NCBI RefSeq assembly: GCF_900162725.1
Contig: NZ_LT799418.1
Location: 70,549 to 134,548, forward strand
Length of the DNA stretch: 64,000 nt
Reading direction: 5' to 3'
From: Parabacteroides sp. Marseille-P3160
GTDB lineage: Bacteria; Bacteroidota; Bacteroidia; Bacteroidales; Tannerellaceae
Shown here: piece after piece, positions 26,556 to 36,330 of the stretch
Layout: every line of letters starts with the position of its first letter
Numbering within the stretch: position 1 is the first letter of the stretch
The notes under the pieces: model-generated
Databases searched by the model: none
What the model saw: only the letters and a program-made list of their open reading frames with translations
What the model was told of the DNA's origin: nothing
Program-made: the position numbers and the translations under genes

Positions 26556-28070
26556 ATGAAACGATACATCCTTATTCTATTCAGTTTTCTTTTGGCTATG
26601 CCGGGATTCTCACAAGAGAACACGGAGCGGGAAACGCCAATCGATTTACTACCTGAGAGCCTGGATGCCAATGTCGACAGCCTCCTACACTCCTGGCATG
26701 TACAGTACTTTACCCAAGCGGAGGACTTTTGTCACGACGACGAAGAAGACGTGATTATACCCGATTCTGTCTATGCGCTACGCCTGACAAGGTTGCCCTG
26801 CGTCATTCCGATGCAATATAACGACGTCGTCCGCCAATGTATCGACCTGTATACGGTTCGCAAGCGCAACCTGGTCCGGTATATTCTGGGCATGGCCGAC
26901 CATTACTTCCCCATCATCGAACAGATCCTCGATGAATACGACATGCCGTTGGAATTGAAGTACCTGGCAATTGTGGAAAGTGCTCTTAATCCCAAGGCGC
27001 AGTCCCATGCCGGAGCCTACGGCCTTTGGCAGTTCATGCTGCCGACAGCCAAAAGCTACGGGCTGGAAATCAACAGCCTGGTCGATGAGCGGTTGGACGT
27101 TGTCAAAGCGACACGGGCCGCCTGCCAATACTTCAAGGACATGTATGCCATTTATGGCGACTGGAACCTGGTCATGGCCTCCTACAACTGTGGGCCCGGA
27201 AACGTCAACAAGGCCATCCGCCGCTCGGGAGGAAAGACAAATTTCTGGGAAATCTATCCTTATCTTCCAAGAGAGACCCGGATGTATGTCCCACTGTTCA
27301 TTGCGGCCAATTATATGATGAATTATCATTGCGAACACAATCTCTGCCCGATCCGGACCAATCTTCCGCTGGCCACCGATACGGTAATGATCACAAATGT
27401 ACTGCATCTGCAGCAAGTAGCGGAAGCCACCAAGCTGGACATAGAGCAACTCCGCGCGCTCAACCCCCAATACAAAAGGGACATTATTCCGGGAAATACC
27501 AAGCCCTCGGTCTTGAAACTTCCGGCCGCTACAGCTTACGCTTTCGTCGACCACGGGGATACGCTCTATACATCCCAACGCCTCGGGGAATTGCTGGCCG
27601 GCTGCACAGCATTGACTCCGGTGGAATCACGACCTTCCTCCCCCGGCCGCAAAGAATGCATCACGCACGTGGTCGAATCAGGAGAGAACATACATACCCT
27701 TTCGAACCGTTACGGCGTTTCCACCCAGGAGATCCGAAAATGGAACGGACTTCGCTCCAACCAATTGAAAAGAGGGAGCAAATTGCGACTTTATATCGAT
27801 AACGGAGGCGTCACCTATATGGCAACCAAAGCGGACGAAGGAGCTATAGACTCGGAGAACTTAACTGCCGAAACAAAGGAAAAGCCGGTGCTGGAAAAAC
27901 AAGCGAAGGCTCCGAAAAAATTTATTACCTATAAAGTGAAAAACGGAGATTCGCTATATTCCATCTCACTGAAGTTTCCGGGAGTCACTTCCTCCGTCCT
28001 CCAGAAGACGAACGGGCTGAAAGGAACAGGCATCTTCCCGGGCCAGGTTTTAAAAATTCCGAATGTGTAA
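26556..28070 (+). CDS. mltD: MltD-like lytic transglycosylase with LysM domains
   Basis: A 504-residue peptidoglycan-cleaving enzyme. Signal peptide (about 1-20), SLT domain (about 125-245) with catalytic Glu141 in AIVESALNP and the motifs GAYGLWQFM and MASYNCGPGNV, a weak LysM-like segment (about 285-315, LHLQQVAEATKLDIEQLRAL), and two clear C-terminal LysM repeats (about 370-412, VVESGENIHTLSNRYGVS; about 458-502, YKVKNGDSLYSISLKFPG) that bind glycan strands. It cuts the MurNAc-GlcNAc bond with formation of 1,6-anhydroMurNAc during wall remodelling. Confidence 0.92.
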   Translation: MKRYILILFSFLLAMPGFSQENTERETPIDLLPESLDANVDSLLHSWHVQYFTQAEDFCHDDEEDVIIPDSVYALRLTRLPCVIPMQYNDVVRQCIDLYTVRKRNLVRYILGMADHYFPIIEQILDEYDMPLELKYLAIVESALNPKAQSHAGAYGLWQFMLPTAKSYGLEINSLVDERLDVVKATRAACQYFKDMYAIYGDWNLVMASYNCGPGNVNKAIRRSGGKTNFWEIYPYLPRETRMYVPLFIAANYMMNYHCEHNLCPIRTNLPLATDTVMITNVLHLQQVAEATKLDIEQLRALNPQYKRDIIPGNTKPSVLKLPAATAYAFVDHGDTLYTSQRLGELLAGCTALTPVESRPSSPGRKECITHVVESGENIHTLSNRYGVSTQEIRKWNGLRSNQLKRGSKLRLYIDNGGVTYMATKADEGAIDSENLTAETKEKPVLEKQAKAPKKFITYKVKNGDSLYSISLKFPGVTSSVLQKTNGLKGTGIFPGQVLKIPNV

Positions 28071-28114
28071 TCCGGCATTTTACAGAATACGCTTTCGATT
28101 GTTGCAAATATTTG

Positions 28115-28122
28115 TATATTTG
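28115..28122 (+). promoter_or_regulatory. -7 box of relA/spoT
   Basis: TATATTTG at 28115-28122, 23 bp before the ATG. It gives the alarmone synthetase its own promoter behind the mltD-like gene. Confidence 0.6.
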
Positions 28123-28145
28123 TTCCTACAGATAGGAACTAAAGG

Positions 28146-30404
28146 ATGGAACGGATGAATGAGCTTACAGAGATAATTTCCCCGGATGAACAAATGATTA
28201 AGGATGAGTTTAATGCATTATTAAACGACTACCTGAACTCGAATCACCGGAGAAAAGTAGAGCGGATAACCAAAGCATTCAATTTTGCCAATCAGGCACA
28301 TGCGGGTGTCAAACGCCGCTCCGGGGAGCCGTATATCATGCATCCGTTAGCAGTCGCCCGTATTGTCTGTCGCGAAATGGGACTGGGATCCACCTCCATT
28401 TGTTCCGCCTTGCTTCATGATGTGGTGGAAGATACGGAATACACCGTTGAAGACATCCGGAATATGTTCGACGATAAGATCGCCCAGATTGTAGATGGGC
28501 TGACCAAGATCTCCGGCGGAATTTTCGGAGAACAGGCCTCCACTCAGGCGGAAAACTTCCGCAAACTTCTGCTGACGATGAGCAGCGATATCCGCGTCAT
28601 CCTGATCAAGATTGCAGACCGGCTGCACAATATGCGTACCTTAGGTTCGATGCTGCCGGCCAAACAATTCAAGATTGCCGGTGAAACGCTTTACCTCTAC
28701 GCCCCATTAGCCCACCGGCTGGGGCTTTTCAGTATTAAAACAGAGCTGGAAGACCTGAGCTTCAAGTACGAACATCCCGAAGAATACAAACATATCAAGG
28801 AGAAACTCGCCGCGACGGAAGCCTCCCGCCAAACCCTCTTCGAACACTTTGCCAAACCGCTGAACAAAAAACTGGAGGAAATGGGGTTGGACTTCGAGAT
28901 GCGTGCCCGTGTCAAGTCGATCTATTCCATTTGGAACAAGATGCAGACCAAGGGAGTCGCTTTCGAAGACATCTACGATATCTTTGCCGTCCGCATCATC
29001 TTCGAACCAAAAGCCGGAGTGGACGAAAAAAACCTTTGCTGGGACATCTACTCCGCCATCACGGATATCTACCGGATCCGACCGGACCGGATACGCGACT
29101 GGGTAAGCCGCCCGAAAGCCAACGGATACCAGGCGCTGCACCTTACCGTCATGGGCCCTGACGGGCAATGGATCGAAATACAGATCCGGAGCCACCGGAT
29201 GGACGATATAGCGGAAAAAGGATTCGCCGCCCATTGGAAATACAAGGAAAAGCACGTAGAAGAGGATACCGAACTGGATAAATGGTTGGAGACCATCACT
29301 GAAATATTGGAAAGCCCCGACCCTGACGCCCTGGACTTTCTGGACACAATCAAACTGAATCTGTTTACTTCGGAAATCTTCGTCTTTACTCCTAAAGGAG
29401 ATATCAAGACCCTGCCGCAAGGCGCCACTGCGCTGGATTTCGCCTATGCCCTGCATTCCAATATCGGGAACAAGTGCATCGGAGCCAAGGTAAACCACCG
29501 CCTTGTTCCCCTAAGCCACCCTCTCTCCAGCGGAGACCAGGTGGAGATTCTGACTTCCCGTTCCCAGAAACCGCAGGCCGAATGGCTCAATTTCGTGACC
29601 ACCGCCCGAGCGCGAAGCAAGATCGATGCCGTATTGAAACGCAACCGGAAAGAACAGGCGAAGGAAGGCGAAATCAAAGTCGTCAATGCATTAAAAAAGG
29701 CAGGAATCGACCCGAACATCGCCAACATCGAAAAACTGTCGATTTATTTCGGATTCAGCAAGAGGGAAGAATTCTTTTATTCGGTTGAAAAGAACGACAT
29801 CATCCTCCCGGAAAACCTGAAAAAGATACTCAGGGAAAAGACGGACAACGCCTTATTCAAATATGTCAGACAGGCTCTGGGCGTTAAGCAAAAGGAATTG
29901 CCGGCGTCCACAGAACCGGAAATAAAGAAAGAGTCGCCCAAATTCGACCGTTCGAAGCCTTATGTCTTGCGGGAAGAAGCCTTTGAACGCAATTATGTCA
30001 TCGCCAGTTGTTGCAAACCGATACCCGGAGACGATGCGCTCGGCTTCATCAACGACGACGGTAATGTCGTGGTACACAAACGCTCCTGTCCCATCGCCAT
30101 GCGGCTCAAAAGCAGTTTCGGCGAACGGATCCTTTCAACCGTCTGGAGTAGCCATAAAAATGCCTCTTTCGAAGCTACGCTCGAGATCAAAGGCATCGAC
30201 TCCATCGGTGTGCTGAACATCATCACCAAAACCATTTCCGAAGATTTCAACGTCAATATCCAGCGGTTGCTGATCGAGGCAAAGGACGGAGTTTTCGAAG
30301 GAAAAGTACGCATTTGGGTTCATGACGTCGAAGACATCCAAAAGATGTGCGTCTCCCTTTCCAAAATCAAAAACATCAAATCGGTCGGCCGTATTGCCGA
30401 ATAA
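28146..30404 (+). CDS. relA: Bifunctional (p)ppGpp synthetase/hydrolase (RelA/SpoT, Rsh)
   Basis: A 752-residue long RSH protein. The hydrolase HD domain (about 50-200) keeps His91-Asp92 and VVEDTEYT, so it should be active. The synthetase domain (about 255-370) has RPKANGYQALHLTV and EIQIRSHRMD with Glu344 of the EXQIR motif. The TGS domain (about 405-470) has VFTPKGDIKTLPQGATALDF, then a helical part, the Cys-rich motif ASCCKPIPGDDALGF with VHKRSCP, and a C-terminal ACT domain. It sets the stringent response. Both active sites look intact, which is the usual single-RSH arrangement of Bacteroidetes. Confidence 0.95.
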   Translation: MERMNELTEIISPDEQMIKDEFNALLNDYLNSNHRRKVERITKAFNFANQAHAGVKRRSGEPYIMHPLAVARIVCREMGLGSTSICSALLHDVVEDTEYTVEDIRNMFDDKIAQIVDGLTKISGGIFGEQASTQAENFRKLLLTMSSDIRVILIKIADRLHNMRTLGSMLPAKQFKIAGETLYLYAPLAHRLGLFSIKTELEDLSFKYEHPEEYKHIKEKLAATEASRQTLFEHFAKPLNKKLEEMGLDFEMRARVKSIYSIWNKMQTKGVAFEDIYDIFAVRIIFEPKAGVDEKNLCWDIYSAITDIYRIRPDRIRDWVSRPKANGYQALHLTVMGPDGQWIEIQIRSHRMDDIAEKGFAAHWKYKEKHVEEDTELDKWLETITEILESPDPDALDFLDTIKLNLFTSEIFVFTPKGDIKTLPQGATALDFAYALHSNIGNKCIGAKVNHRLVPLSHPLSSGDQVEILTSRSQKPQAEWLNFVTTARARSKIDAVLKRNRKEQAKEGEIKVVNALKKAGIDPNIANIEKLSIYFGFSKREEFFYSVEKNDIILPENLKKILREKTDNALFKYVRQALGVKQKELPASTEPEIKKESPKFDRSKPYVLREEAFERNYVIASCCKPIPGDDALGFINDDGNVVVHKRSCPIAMRLKSSFGERILSTVWSSHKNASFEATLEIKGIDSIGVLNIITKTISEDFNVNIQRLLIEAKDGVFEGKVRIWVHDVEDIQKMCVSLSKIKNIKSVGRIAE

Positions 30405-30430
30405 ATCGCAGGTTCATTGCCCTTCAAAAA

Positions 30431-30527
30431 TTCATAACTATGAATGTGCGGATCCATAGTTATGACCGCATCCATTCATAGTTATGACCGAGTTCATTCA
30501 TAGTTATCAATTTTTAAGTTGATAAAC
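30431..30527. repeat. 22-bp tandem repeat between convergent genes
   Basis: CATAGTTATGACCG begins at 30455 and 30477 and CATAGTTATC at 30499, an exact 22-bp period. An inverted copy (TTCATAACTATGAA) lies at 30431-30444. The last unit runs into a 7-bp stem (TTATCAA/TTGATAA, near 30503-30525). The repeat sits between the ends of relA and the convergent DUF3127 gene, where both transcripts must end. Confidence 0.75.
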
Positions 30528-30574
30528 GATGACTTTTGAGGCCCACTTCTCTTTGTATATTCCGCTTTTTCAGC

Positions 30575-30961
30575 TTAGAAAGGCAAATCGTCAGCCGGAT
30601 TGGGAGAAGGGAAATCCGGTGGAGCCGGCGCTGCAAATCCGGACGAAGCCGCTTCTTGCGCATCCGGGATTCCTCCATTTATCCCGGAAGCTTCCGGTCT
30701 TTCCACTTTCCAGGCACTGATATTGGTATACCAACGTCCCTGATATTCCCGGCTGTCTATATCGAAATAAACCCGAACCTCTTCACCCGGTTGGATGCCG
30801 GCCTGCTGGATCTTGTCCGCTCCGAAAATCTGGAAACAAACTTTCTTAGGGTATTGGTCATGCGTTTCCAATACATACTCCTGCTTCTTCCATTCATTTC
30901 CCATCTTGCTCGTACCTCCCTGTTCCGGTAGTACGGTGATAATTTTTCCACTGATATCCAT
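30575..30961 (-). CDS. DUF3127 OB-fold protein with SSB-like acidic tip
   Basis: A 128-residue protein. Residues 1-85 (MDISGKIITVLPEQ, KKQEYVLETHDQYPKKVCFQ, EVRVYFDIDSREYQGRWYTN) fit DUF3127, a predicted OB-fold family of Bacteroidetes. A Pro/Ala-rich linker follows and the chain ends DDLPF, very like the DDDIPF tip of bacterial SSB that recruits repair and replication enzymes. A single-strand nucleic-acid binding role is therefore plausible but not shown. It is 15 bp downstream of the merR gene and co-directional. Confidence 0.8.
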   Translation of the reverse strand: MDISGKIITVLPEQGGTSKMGNEWKKQEYVLETHDQYPKKVCFQIFGADKIQQAGIQPGEEVRVYFDIDSREYQGRWYTNISAWKVERPEASGINGGIPDAQEAASSGFAAPAPPDFPSPNPADDLPF

Positions 30962-30976
30962 TTCTCTTTTTATTTT

Positions 30977-31342
30977 TTATTTTTCCGACGTTCCTCCCTG
31001 TATAGCATCCAATGCCTCTATGATAGAGAGCAGTTCCGTCCGTATTCCTTTGAGACGGTGGACGATTTCTCCCTGGCGGATGGCGTCTTCCTTGTTTTCT
31101 TTCAGTTTCCGTTTTGCTCCGTACAGCGTCATTCCGCGCTCCTTTACCAAATGGAAGACCAGGCGTACCGCCTCGACATCTTCGTCTTTGTAATAGCGGG
31201 TTCCTTTCTCCGTCTTACGGGGCCGGATGATATCGAACTCCTTTTCCCAAAAGCGAAGCGTAGACTCGTTGAGGCCAAATTGACGGGCAACTTCACCGAT
31301 CGAATAGTACAACTTTGTCTTTTTATCCTTTTGGGTTTCCAT
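30977..31342 (-). CDS. MerR-family transcriptional regulator
   Basis: A helix-turn-helix regulator of about 121 residues. The MerR HTH opens with YYSIGEVARQFGLNESTLRF and WEKEFDIIRPRKTEKGTRYY (residues about 12-52), then an effector/dimer helix region with coiled coil. No Cys cluster for metal sensing is present. I chose the ATG at 31342; an ATG 15 bp further upstream (31357) directly abuts the stop of the M23 peptidase gene and is also possible. It lies in an operon M23-merR-DUF3127 seen in many Bacteroidales. Confidence 0.85.
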   Translation of the reverse strand: METQKDKKTKLYYSIGEVARQFGLNESTLRFWEKEFDIIRPRKTEKGTRYYKDEDVEAVRLVFHLVKERGMTLYGAKRKLKENKEDAIRQGEIVHRLKGIRTELLSIIEALDAIQGGTSEK

Positions 31343-31357
31343 GCGGTAAAGGTACAA

Positions 31358-32341
31358 TTAATCCATCACCTGTCCATGATTTTCGGCAATCTGCAACATT
31401 TGGTCGTATTCCTCCGGCGTCAAATCCATATAATAATATTTCGATGGATTGTCCGGACGACCTTTGACAAGCACTTCATAATGCAGGTGGGGGCCGGTCG
31501 ATTTGCCCGTATTCCCTACATAACCGATCACTTCCCCACGGGTAACCACCTGCCCCACTTTCGCCTTGAAATGGCTTAGATGGCCGTATAATGTCTGGAA
31601 TCCATACCCATGGTCGATGACGATACAATTCCCGTTGCTTTGTTTCCAGGAAGCGAAAATGACTTTCCCGTTTCCCGTTGCATAAATATCCGTTCCGACA
31701 GGCGCGGAAAAGTCCATGCCGGAATGAAAACGGAGCGTACGGTAAATCGGGTCGAGCCGCATCCCGTAGCCGGAAGCGGTCTGCCGTAAATCCTTATTGG
31801 ATACCGGTTGGATAGCCGGGATGCATTTATTCCGTTCTTCCATATTTTTTCCCAGCCCGATGAGTTCCTCAAAAGAATTGGATTGGATGTAGAGCTGCTT
31901 CCGGAGCATATCTATTTTTTTCGTGGTTGCGATGACCAGTTCGGCATGGGAAAGGGTCATCAAGTGTTCATACCGGTTGCTTCCACCGAAACCGGACTTA
32001 CGAACAGATTCGGGAATGGATTCCGTTTGGAAAATGGCCCGGTAAAGGTTTTCGTCCCTTTGCTGGATATCATCCAATATCTGCAAGGCATCGTCCAAGC
32101 GCCGGGAAAGGATTTCATATTGTGTTTCGAGCAGCTTGTTTTCTTTTCTCAACAGCGCCTCCATCGGCGAATCAAAGGCGTACATGAACAGGATAAAGAC
32201 GCCGATCCCAATGACAATCCCGATGCTCAAATGTCGTAAGACAACGAAAAAACGGTCTTTTGCGGATGGATAGACACGTTCGTAATTCAGGGTATTGGGA
32301 TTATAGAGGTAGTAGATTTTTCTTGATTTAAATAATCTCAT
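31358..32341 (-). CDS. M23 metallopeptidase (LytM type) with N-terminal membrane anchor
   Basis: A 327-residue envelope endopeptidase. The N-terminus is cytoplasmic (MRLFKSRKIYYLYNPNTLNY), one membrane helix spans about 37-54, a coiled coil lies at about 60-165, and the C-terminal M23 domain (about 200-305) holds the zinc motifs HSGMDFSAPVG (HxxxD) and GPHLHYE (HxH). All ligands are intact, so it is probably an active peptidoglycan endopeptidase rather than an EnvC-like activator. It is divergent from alaS. Confidence 0.9.
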   Translation of the reverse strand: MRLFKSRKIYYLYNPNTLNYERVYPSAKDRFFVVLRHLSIGIVIGIGVFILFMYAFDSPMEALLRKENKLLETQYEILSRRLDDALQILDDIQQRDENLYRAIFQTESIPESVRKSGFGGSNRYEHLMTLSHAELVIATTKKIDMLRKQLYIQSNSFEELIGLGKNMEERNKCIPAIQPVSNKDLRQTASGYGMRLDPIYRTLRFHSGMDFSAPVGTDIYATGNGKVIFASWKQSNGNCIVIDHGYGFQTLYGHLSHFKAKVGQVVTRGEVIGYVGNTGKSTGPHLHYEVLVKGRPDNPSKYYYMDLTPEEYDQMLQIAENHGQVMD

Positions 32342-32361
32342 AGAATATTTCTGTTGGATAA

Positions 32362-32394
32362 TTGTGACAAAATTAATAATTTGCGATACTTTTG
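32362..32394 (+). promoter_or_regulatory. Promoter of alaS
   Basis: TACTTTTG at 32387-32394 matches the -7 box; TTG at 32362-32364 is a loose -33 element. The alaS ATG follows 44 bp later. Confidence 0.55.
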
Positions 32395-32438
32395 CAAATT
32401 GTTTTTGAGAATATTAACGAGCGCCTTATATACAAATT

Positions 32439-35063
32439 ATGTTGACAGCTAAAGAAATACGAGAATCTTTCAAGGCTTTTTTCGCCTCCAAGGACCATTT
32501 CATTGTTCCTTCCGCCCCTATGGTGGTCAAAGGGGACCCGACTTTGATGTTTACAAATGCGGGCATGAACCAGTTTAAAGACATTATCCTGGGAAATGTA
32601 CCGATTACGCATCCGCGGGTTGCCGATTCACAGAAATGCCTGCGGGTCAGCGGTAAACATAATGACTTGGAAGAAGTGGGGCATGATACCTACCATCACA
32701 CGATGTTCGAGATGCTGGGCAACTGGTCTTTCGGCGATTATTTCAAAAAAGAAGCGATCGGATGGGCATGGGAATACTTAGTAGAGGTATTGAAAATTGA
32801 CCCGGAACGCTTATACGCAACCGTATTCGAAGGTAGCAAAGCGGACGGACTGGAGCGCGACAATGAAGCCGCCAGCTATTGGGAACAGTTCCTTCCGAAA
32901 GAACGGATCCTGAACGGAAACAAAAAAGATAATTTCTGGGAAATGGGCGAAACGGGACCTTGCGGTCCTTGCTCCGAAATCCATATCGATATCCGTCCGG
33001 AGGAAGAACGGAAACGGATTCCCGGCGGAGAGCTGATCAATAGGGATCATCCGCAGGTAATCGAGATATGGAACCTGGTCTTTATGCAGTTCAATCATAA
33101 GGCCGACGGTTCCCTCGAGCCGCTTCCCAACCATGTCATCGATACGGGGATGGGATTCGAACGGCTTTGTATGGCCATACAGGGTAAGACATCCAACTAC
33201 GACACCGATGTCTTCCAACCGATTATCCAGGCGATCGCCAAACTGACTGGATTCACCTACGGAAGTGATGCACAAAAGGATGTGGCGATGCGCGTAATCG
33301 CCGACCATATCCGTACGATCGCCTTTTCGATCACAGACGGGCAACTACCCTCCAACGCAAAAGCGGGCTATGTGATCCGCCGTATCCTGCGCCGGGCCGT
33401 ACGTTATGGGTACACTTTCCTGGACCAGCGGGAAGCATTCTTATATAAGCTGCTGCCGGCGCTTATCTTCACCATGGGCGAAGCTTATCCCGAGCTGATC
33501 GCACAAAAGACATTGATAGAGAAAGTGATGAAGGAAGAAGAAGACTCCTTCCTCCGCACATTGGAGAATGGCATCCGCCTCCTCGACCGAAAGATCGAAG
33601 AAGCAAAAGTAAAAGGAGAAACGGTCCTGAGCGGAGCCGATGCGTTCGCTCTGTATGATACATTCGGCTTTCCTTTAGACCTGACCGAACTGATCCTGCG
33701 CGAAAACGGAATGACAGAGGATGTGAAAGGCTTCGATGCGGAGATGCAAAAGCAAAAGCAACGGGCCCGGAATGCGGCCGCAATCGAAACGGGAGATTGG
33801 ATCATCCTTAAAGAAGGGGAAAGCCAGTTCGTCGGCTATGACCTTTTCGAATGTGATGCCGTGATTCTCCGCTACCGGAAGATCAAGCAAAAAAATAAGG
33901 AACTCTACCAGATCGTACTGGATCGGACGCCTTTCTATGCCGAAATGGGAGGCCAAGTGGGCGATTCCGGGTGGCTGATTTCGGACGGCGACCGCGTGGA
34001 AATAATCGATACCAAAAGGGAAAATAACCTGGCGGTTCACCTCGTCACCCATTTGCCGAAAGAAGTGACGGCCGAGTTCACCGCTAAAATAGACATTGAA
34101 AAGCGTATCCAGTGCGAGTGCAACCATACGGCGACCCACTTGCTGCACGAAGCTTTGCGCCAGGTTTTAGGCAACCATGTCGAGCAAAAAGGCTCTTTCG
34201 TCTCTCCTACTTCGCTTCGTTTCGACTTTTCGCATTTTCAGAAGGTAACAGATGAAGAAATACGCGAAGTGGAGCGCCTTGTAAATAAGCAAATCCGTGC
34301 GGATCTGCCTTTGGAAGAACAACGCGCCGTTCCGATTGCCGAAGCGAAGAAGATGGGCGCCATGGCATTATTCGGGGAAAAGTACGGAGAAGAAGTACGT
34401 GTCGTGAAATACGGTTCTTCCGTCGAGCTTTGCGGGGGTACGCATATCCCTTCTACTGGCCGGATAGGAAGCCTGAGGATAATCGGCGAGAGTTCGATTG
34501 CCGCCGGGGTAAGGCGCATCGAAGCCGTCACGGCCGAGCGGGCGGAAGATTTTATAAATGCCCAGCTGGATACAATGCGCGAAATACGCTCACTTTTACA
34601 TAATAGTCCCAATGTCATTCAGGGATTGAAGAAATATATCGAGGAGAATGCCGAGTTGAAGAAAGGCATCGAGGCCTTTATCCGGGAAAAGGTTGCCCTA
34701 CTGAAGGCAGAGATCATCCAACGGGCCGAAGAATACAAGGGTGTCAAAATAATGACCTTCCATGGGGAAAGCATGCCGGATGCCATTAAAGATCTGGCTT
34801 TCCAGATCCAACAGCAGGTACAGGGTCATTTCATCTTTGTGGGTGGAGTGATCGACGAAGGGAAATGTTCCCTGATGGTGATGCTTAGCGAAGACTTGGT
34901 TGCCGAAGGCTGGAGCGCCAATAAGCTAGTGAAAGAGGCGGCCAGGCATATTCAGGGCGGCGGCGGCGGACAAGCGCATTTCGCCATGGCAGGCGGAAAG
35001 AATCCCGACGGTTTGGGGATTGCAATCCGTTCGATTCTCGACGTCTTTAAACAGGGGATTTAA
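32439..35063 (+). CDS. alaS: Alanyl-tRNA synthetase
   Basis: An 874-residue class II synthetase that charges tRNA-Ala. The catalytic domain begins [19 protein letters not shown] and has [15 protein letters not shown] and the [10 protein letters not shown] segment. The editing domain shows the zinc-type motifs HTATH (563-567) and CGGTH (665-669), followed by the C-Ala domain with the [15 protein letters not shown] segment near the end. Length and all motifs are normal, so editing should be intact. Confidence 0.97.
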   Translation: MLTAKEIRESFKAFFASKDHFIVPSAPMVVKGDPTLMFTNAGMNQFKDIILGNVPITHPRVADSQKCLRVSGKHNDLEEVGHDTYHHTMFEMLGNWSFGDYFKKEAIGWAWEYLVEVLKIDPERLYATVFEGSKADGLERDNEAASYWEQFLPKERILNGNKKDNFWEMGETGPCGPCSEIHIDIRPEEERKRIPGGELINRDHPQVIEIWNLVFMQFNHKADGSLEPLPNHVIDTGMGFERLCMAIQGKTSNYDTDVFQPIIQAIAKLTGFTYGSDAQKDVAMRVIADHIRTIAFSITDGQLPSNAKAGYVIRRILRRAVRYGYTFLDQREAFLYKLLPALIFTMGEAYPELIAQKTLIEKVMKEEEDSFLRTLENGIRLLDRKIEEAKVKGETVLSGADAFALYDTFGFPLDLTELILRENGMTEDVKGFDAEMQKQKQRARNAAAIETGDWIILKEGESQFVGYDLFECDAVILRYRKIKQKNKELYQIVLDRTPFYAEMGGQVGDSGWLISDGDRVEIIDTKRENNLAVHLVTHLPKEVTAEFTAKIDIEKRIQCECNHTATHLLHEALRQVLGNHVEQKGSFVSPTSLRFDFSHFQKVTDEEIREVERLVNKQIRADLPLEEQRAVPIAEAKKMGAMALFGEKYGEEVRVVKYGSSVELCGGTHIPSTGRIGSLRIIGESSIAAGVRRIEAVTAERAEDFINAQLDTMREIRSLLHNSPNVIQGLKKYIEENAELKKGIEAFIREKVALLKAEIIQRAEEYKGVKIMTFHGESMPDAIKDLAFQIQQQVQGHFIFVGGVIDEGKCSLMVMLSEDLVAEGWSANKLVKEAARHIQGGGGGQAHFAMAGGKNPDGLGIAIRSILDVFKQGI

Positions 35064-35096
35064 TATCCTTACTCAACTGAAACAGAATAAATAATA

Positions 35097-36158
35097 ATGG
35101 CGAACCAGGTAGTTATTTGTAAAGAACTGAAAAGCGAATTAGAAACGTTTTTGTCCGGTTGTTCATATGACAAGCTTTTTGTATTAACCGATGCGAATAC
35201 GCAGGAAAAATGTTTTCCTCTAATTCAAGACGTTCCGCAACTGAAAGGAGCGCCGGTCATCACGATACCGGCCGGGGATACGCATAAAGATATAGAGCAG
35301 CTAAGCGTGATTTGGACGGCTTTATCGACTCAAGGCGCTTCCCGCCATTCGTTACTCCTCAACTTAGGGGGAGGAATGATTACCGATATCGGCGGTTTTG
35401 CCGGAGCGACATTCAAACGGGGCATCCGGACGGTAAATATTCCAACGACGCTCATGGCGTCGGTTGATGCGGCTGTCGGCGGAAAGACCGGGATCAACTT
35501 TAACGGGCTCAAGAATGAAATCGGAGCTTTTTATCCCCCGCTCTGCGTCTTCATCGACTGCGAATTCTTACGTACGCTGGATCGGGGAAATTTGCTTTCC
35601 GGCTATGCCGAAATGATCAAACACGGGCTGATCAGCTCACGGGAGATCTACCGCCATGTCCTCTCATTCGATCTGGACCAGACGCCGGACTATGCCGCCC
35701 TCAACCAATTAGTGGCGGAATCCGTAGCGGTCAAAGAGCGTATTGTCGAAGAAGATCCCAAGGAACAAGGAATACGGAAGGCGTTGAATCTGGGACATAC
35801 CATTGGACACGCTTTTGAAAGCCTGTCATTCACCCGGCAACGTCCCTTGCTCCACGGACACGCTGTTGCCGCCGGATTGGTTGCCGAGTTATATCTCTCG
35901 TATAAAGAAACCGGCTTTCCGATGCATACATTGACGCAGGCGGTATCCTTCATCAAGGAATATTATCCTGTGTTCCAATTCGGATGCAACGACTATGATG
36001 CGCTTTATGAATTAATGACGCATGATAAAAAGAATGAGAACGGCATAATCAACTTCACCCTGCTTTCCGACATCGGTGAAGTCCGGATCAATCAGTCCGT
36101 ATCCAAAGAAAGAGTCCTCGAATCCCTCGACTTTTATCGGGATCGTTTTGGAATCTGA
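35097..36158 (+). CDS. aroB: 3-dehydroquinate synthase
   Basis: A 353-residue NAD- and metal-dependent enzyme of the shikimate pathway, converting DAHP to 3-dehydroquinate. Visible motifs are LLNLGGGMITDIGGFAGATF (NAD-binding glycine-rich region), PTTLMASVDAAVGGKTGINF, and the metal-binding residues in EMIKHG, LNLGHTIGHAFE and LLHGHAVAAG. It starts 33 bp after alaS and is probably partly co-transcribed with it. Length is usual. Confidence 0.96.
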   Translation: MANQVVICKELKSELETFLSGCSYDKLFVLTDANTQEKCFPLIQDVPQLKGAPVITIPAGDTHKDIEQLSVIWTALSTQGASRHSLLLNLGGGMITDIGGFAGATFKRGIRTVNIPTTLMASVDAAVGGKTGINFNGLKNEIGAFYPPLCVFIDCEFLRTLDRGNLLSGYAEMIKHGLISSREIYRHVLSFDLDQTPDYAALNQLVAESVAVKERIVEEDPKEQGIRKALNLGHTIGHAFESLSFTRQRPLLHGHAVAAGLVAELYLSYKETGFPMHTLTQAVSFIKEYYPVFQFGCNDYDALYELMTHDKKNENGIINFTLLSDIGEVRINQSVSKERVLESLDFYRDRFGI

Positions 36159-36192
36159 CAAAAAAGCGCTACTTTTGCAGCGCAATTAAAAG

Positions 36193-36266
36193 CGGGATGT
36201 AGCTCAGCCCGGTAGAGTACGCGTCTGGGGGGCGTGTGGTCGCAGGTTCAAATCCTGTCATCCCGA
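36193..36266 (+). tRNA. tRNA-Pro (anticodon GGG)
   Basis: The acceptor stem CGGGATG pairs with CATCCCG. The D arm is GCTC/GAGT, the anticodon arm CGCGT-CTGGGGG-GCGTG with GGG at the anticodon, and the T arm has GGTTCAAATCC. The discriminator base is A and CCA is not encoded, as is common in Bacteroidetes. Confidence 0.93.
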
Positions 36267-36273
36267 CAGAATG

Positions 36274-36307
36274 AAAAGGGAGTCGAAAAAATCGACTCCC
36301 TTTTTTA
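36274..36307 (+). terminator. Intrinsic terminator after tRNA-Pro
   Basis: GGGAGTCGA/TCGACTCCC is a perfect 9-bp stem with a 5-base loop and a T-run of six. The A-run on the left side makes it usable for the convergent metE transcript as well. Confidence 0.9.
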
Positions 36308-36330
36308 TTTCTTTCCTTGATTCTTTCCCC

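Noticed and set aside
26778-27578. Minus-strand open frame of 266 codons inside the lytic transglycosylase gene
   Set aside because: Shadow of a conserved SLT/LysM protein; no family and no promoter.
28707-29498. Minus-strand open frame of 263 codons inside relA/spoT
   Set aside because: Antisense shadow of the intact synthetase domain; no independent support.
30431-30527. Simple intrinsic terminator explanation for the relA/DUF3127 gap
   Set aside because: There is no GC-rich stem followed by a T-run in the repeated part; only the last small stem has T next to it, so a repeat call fits better.
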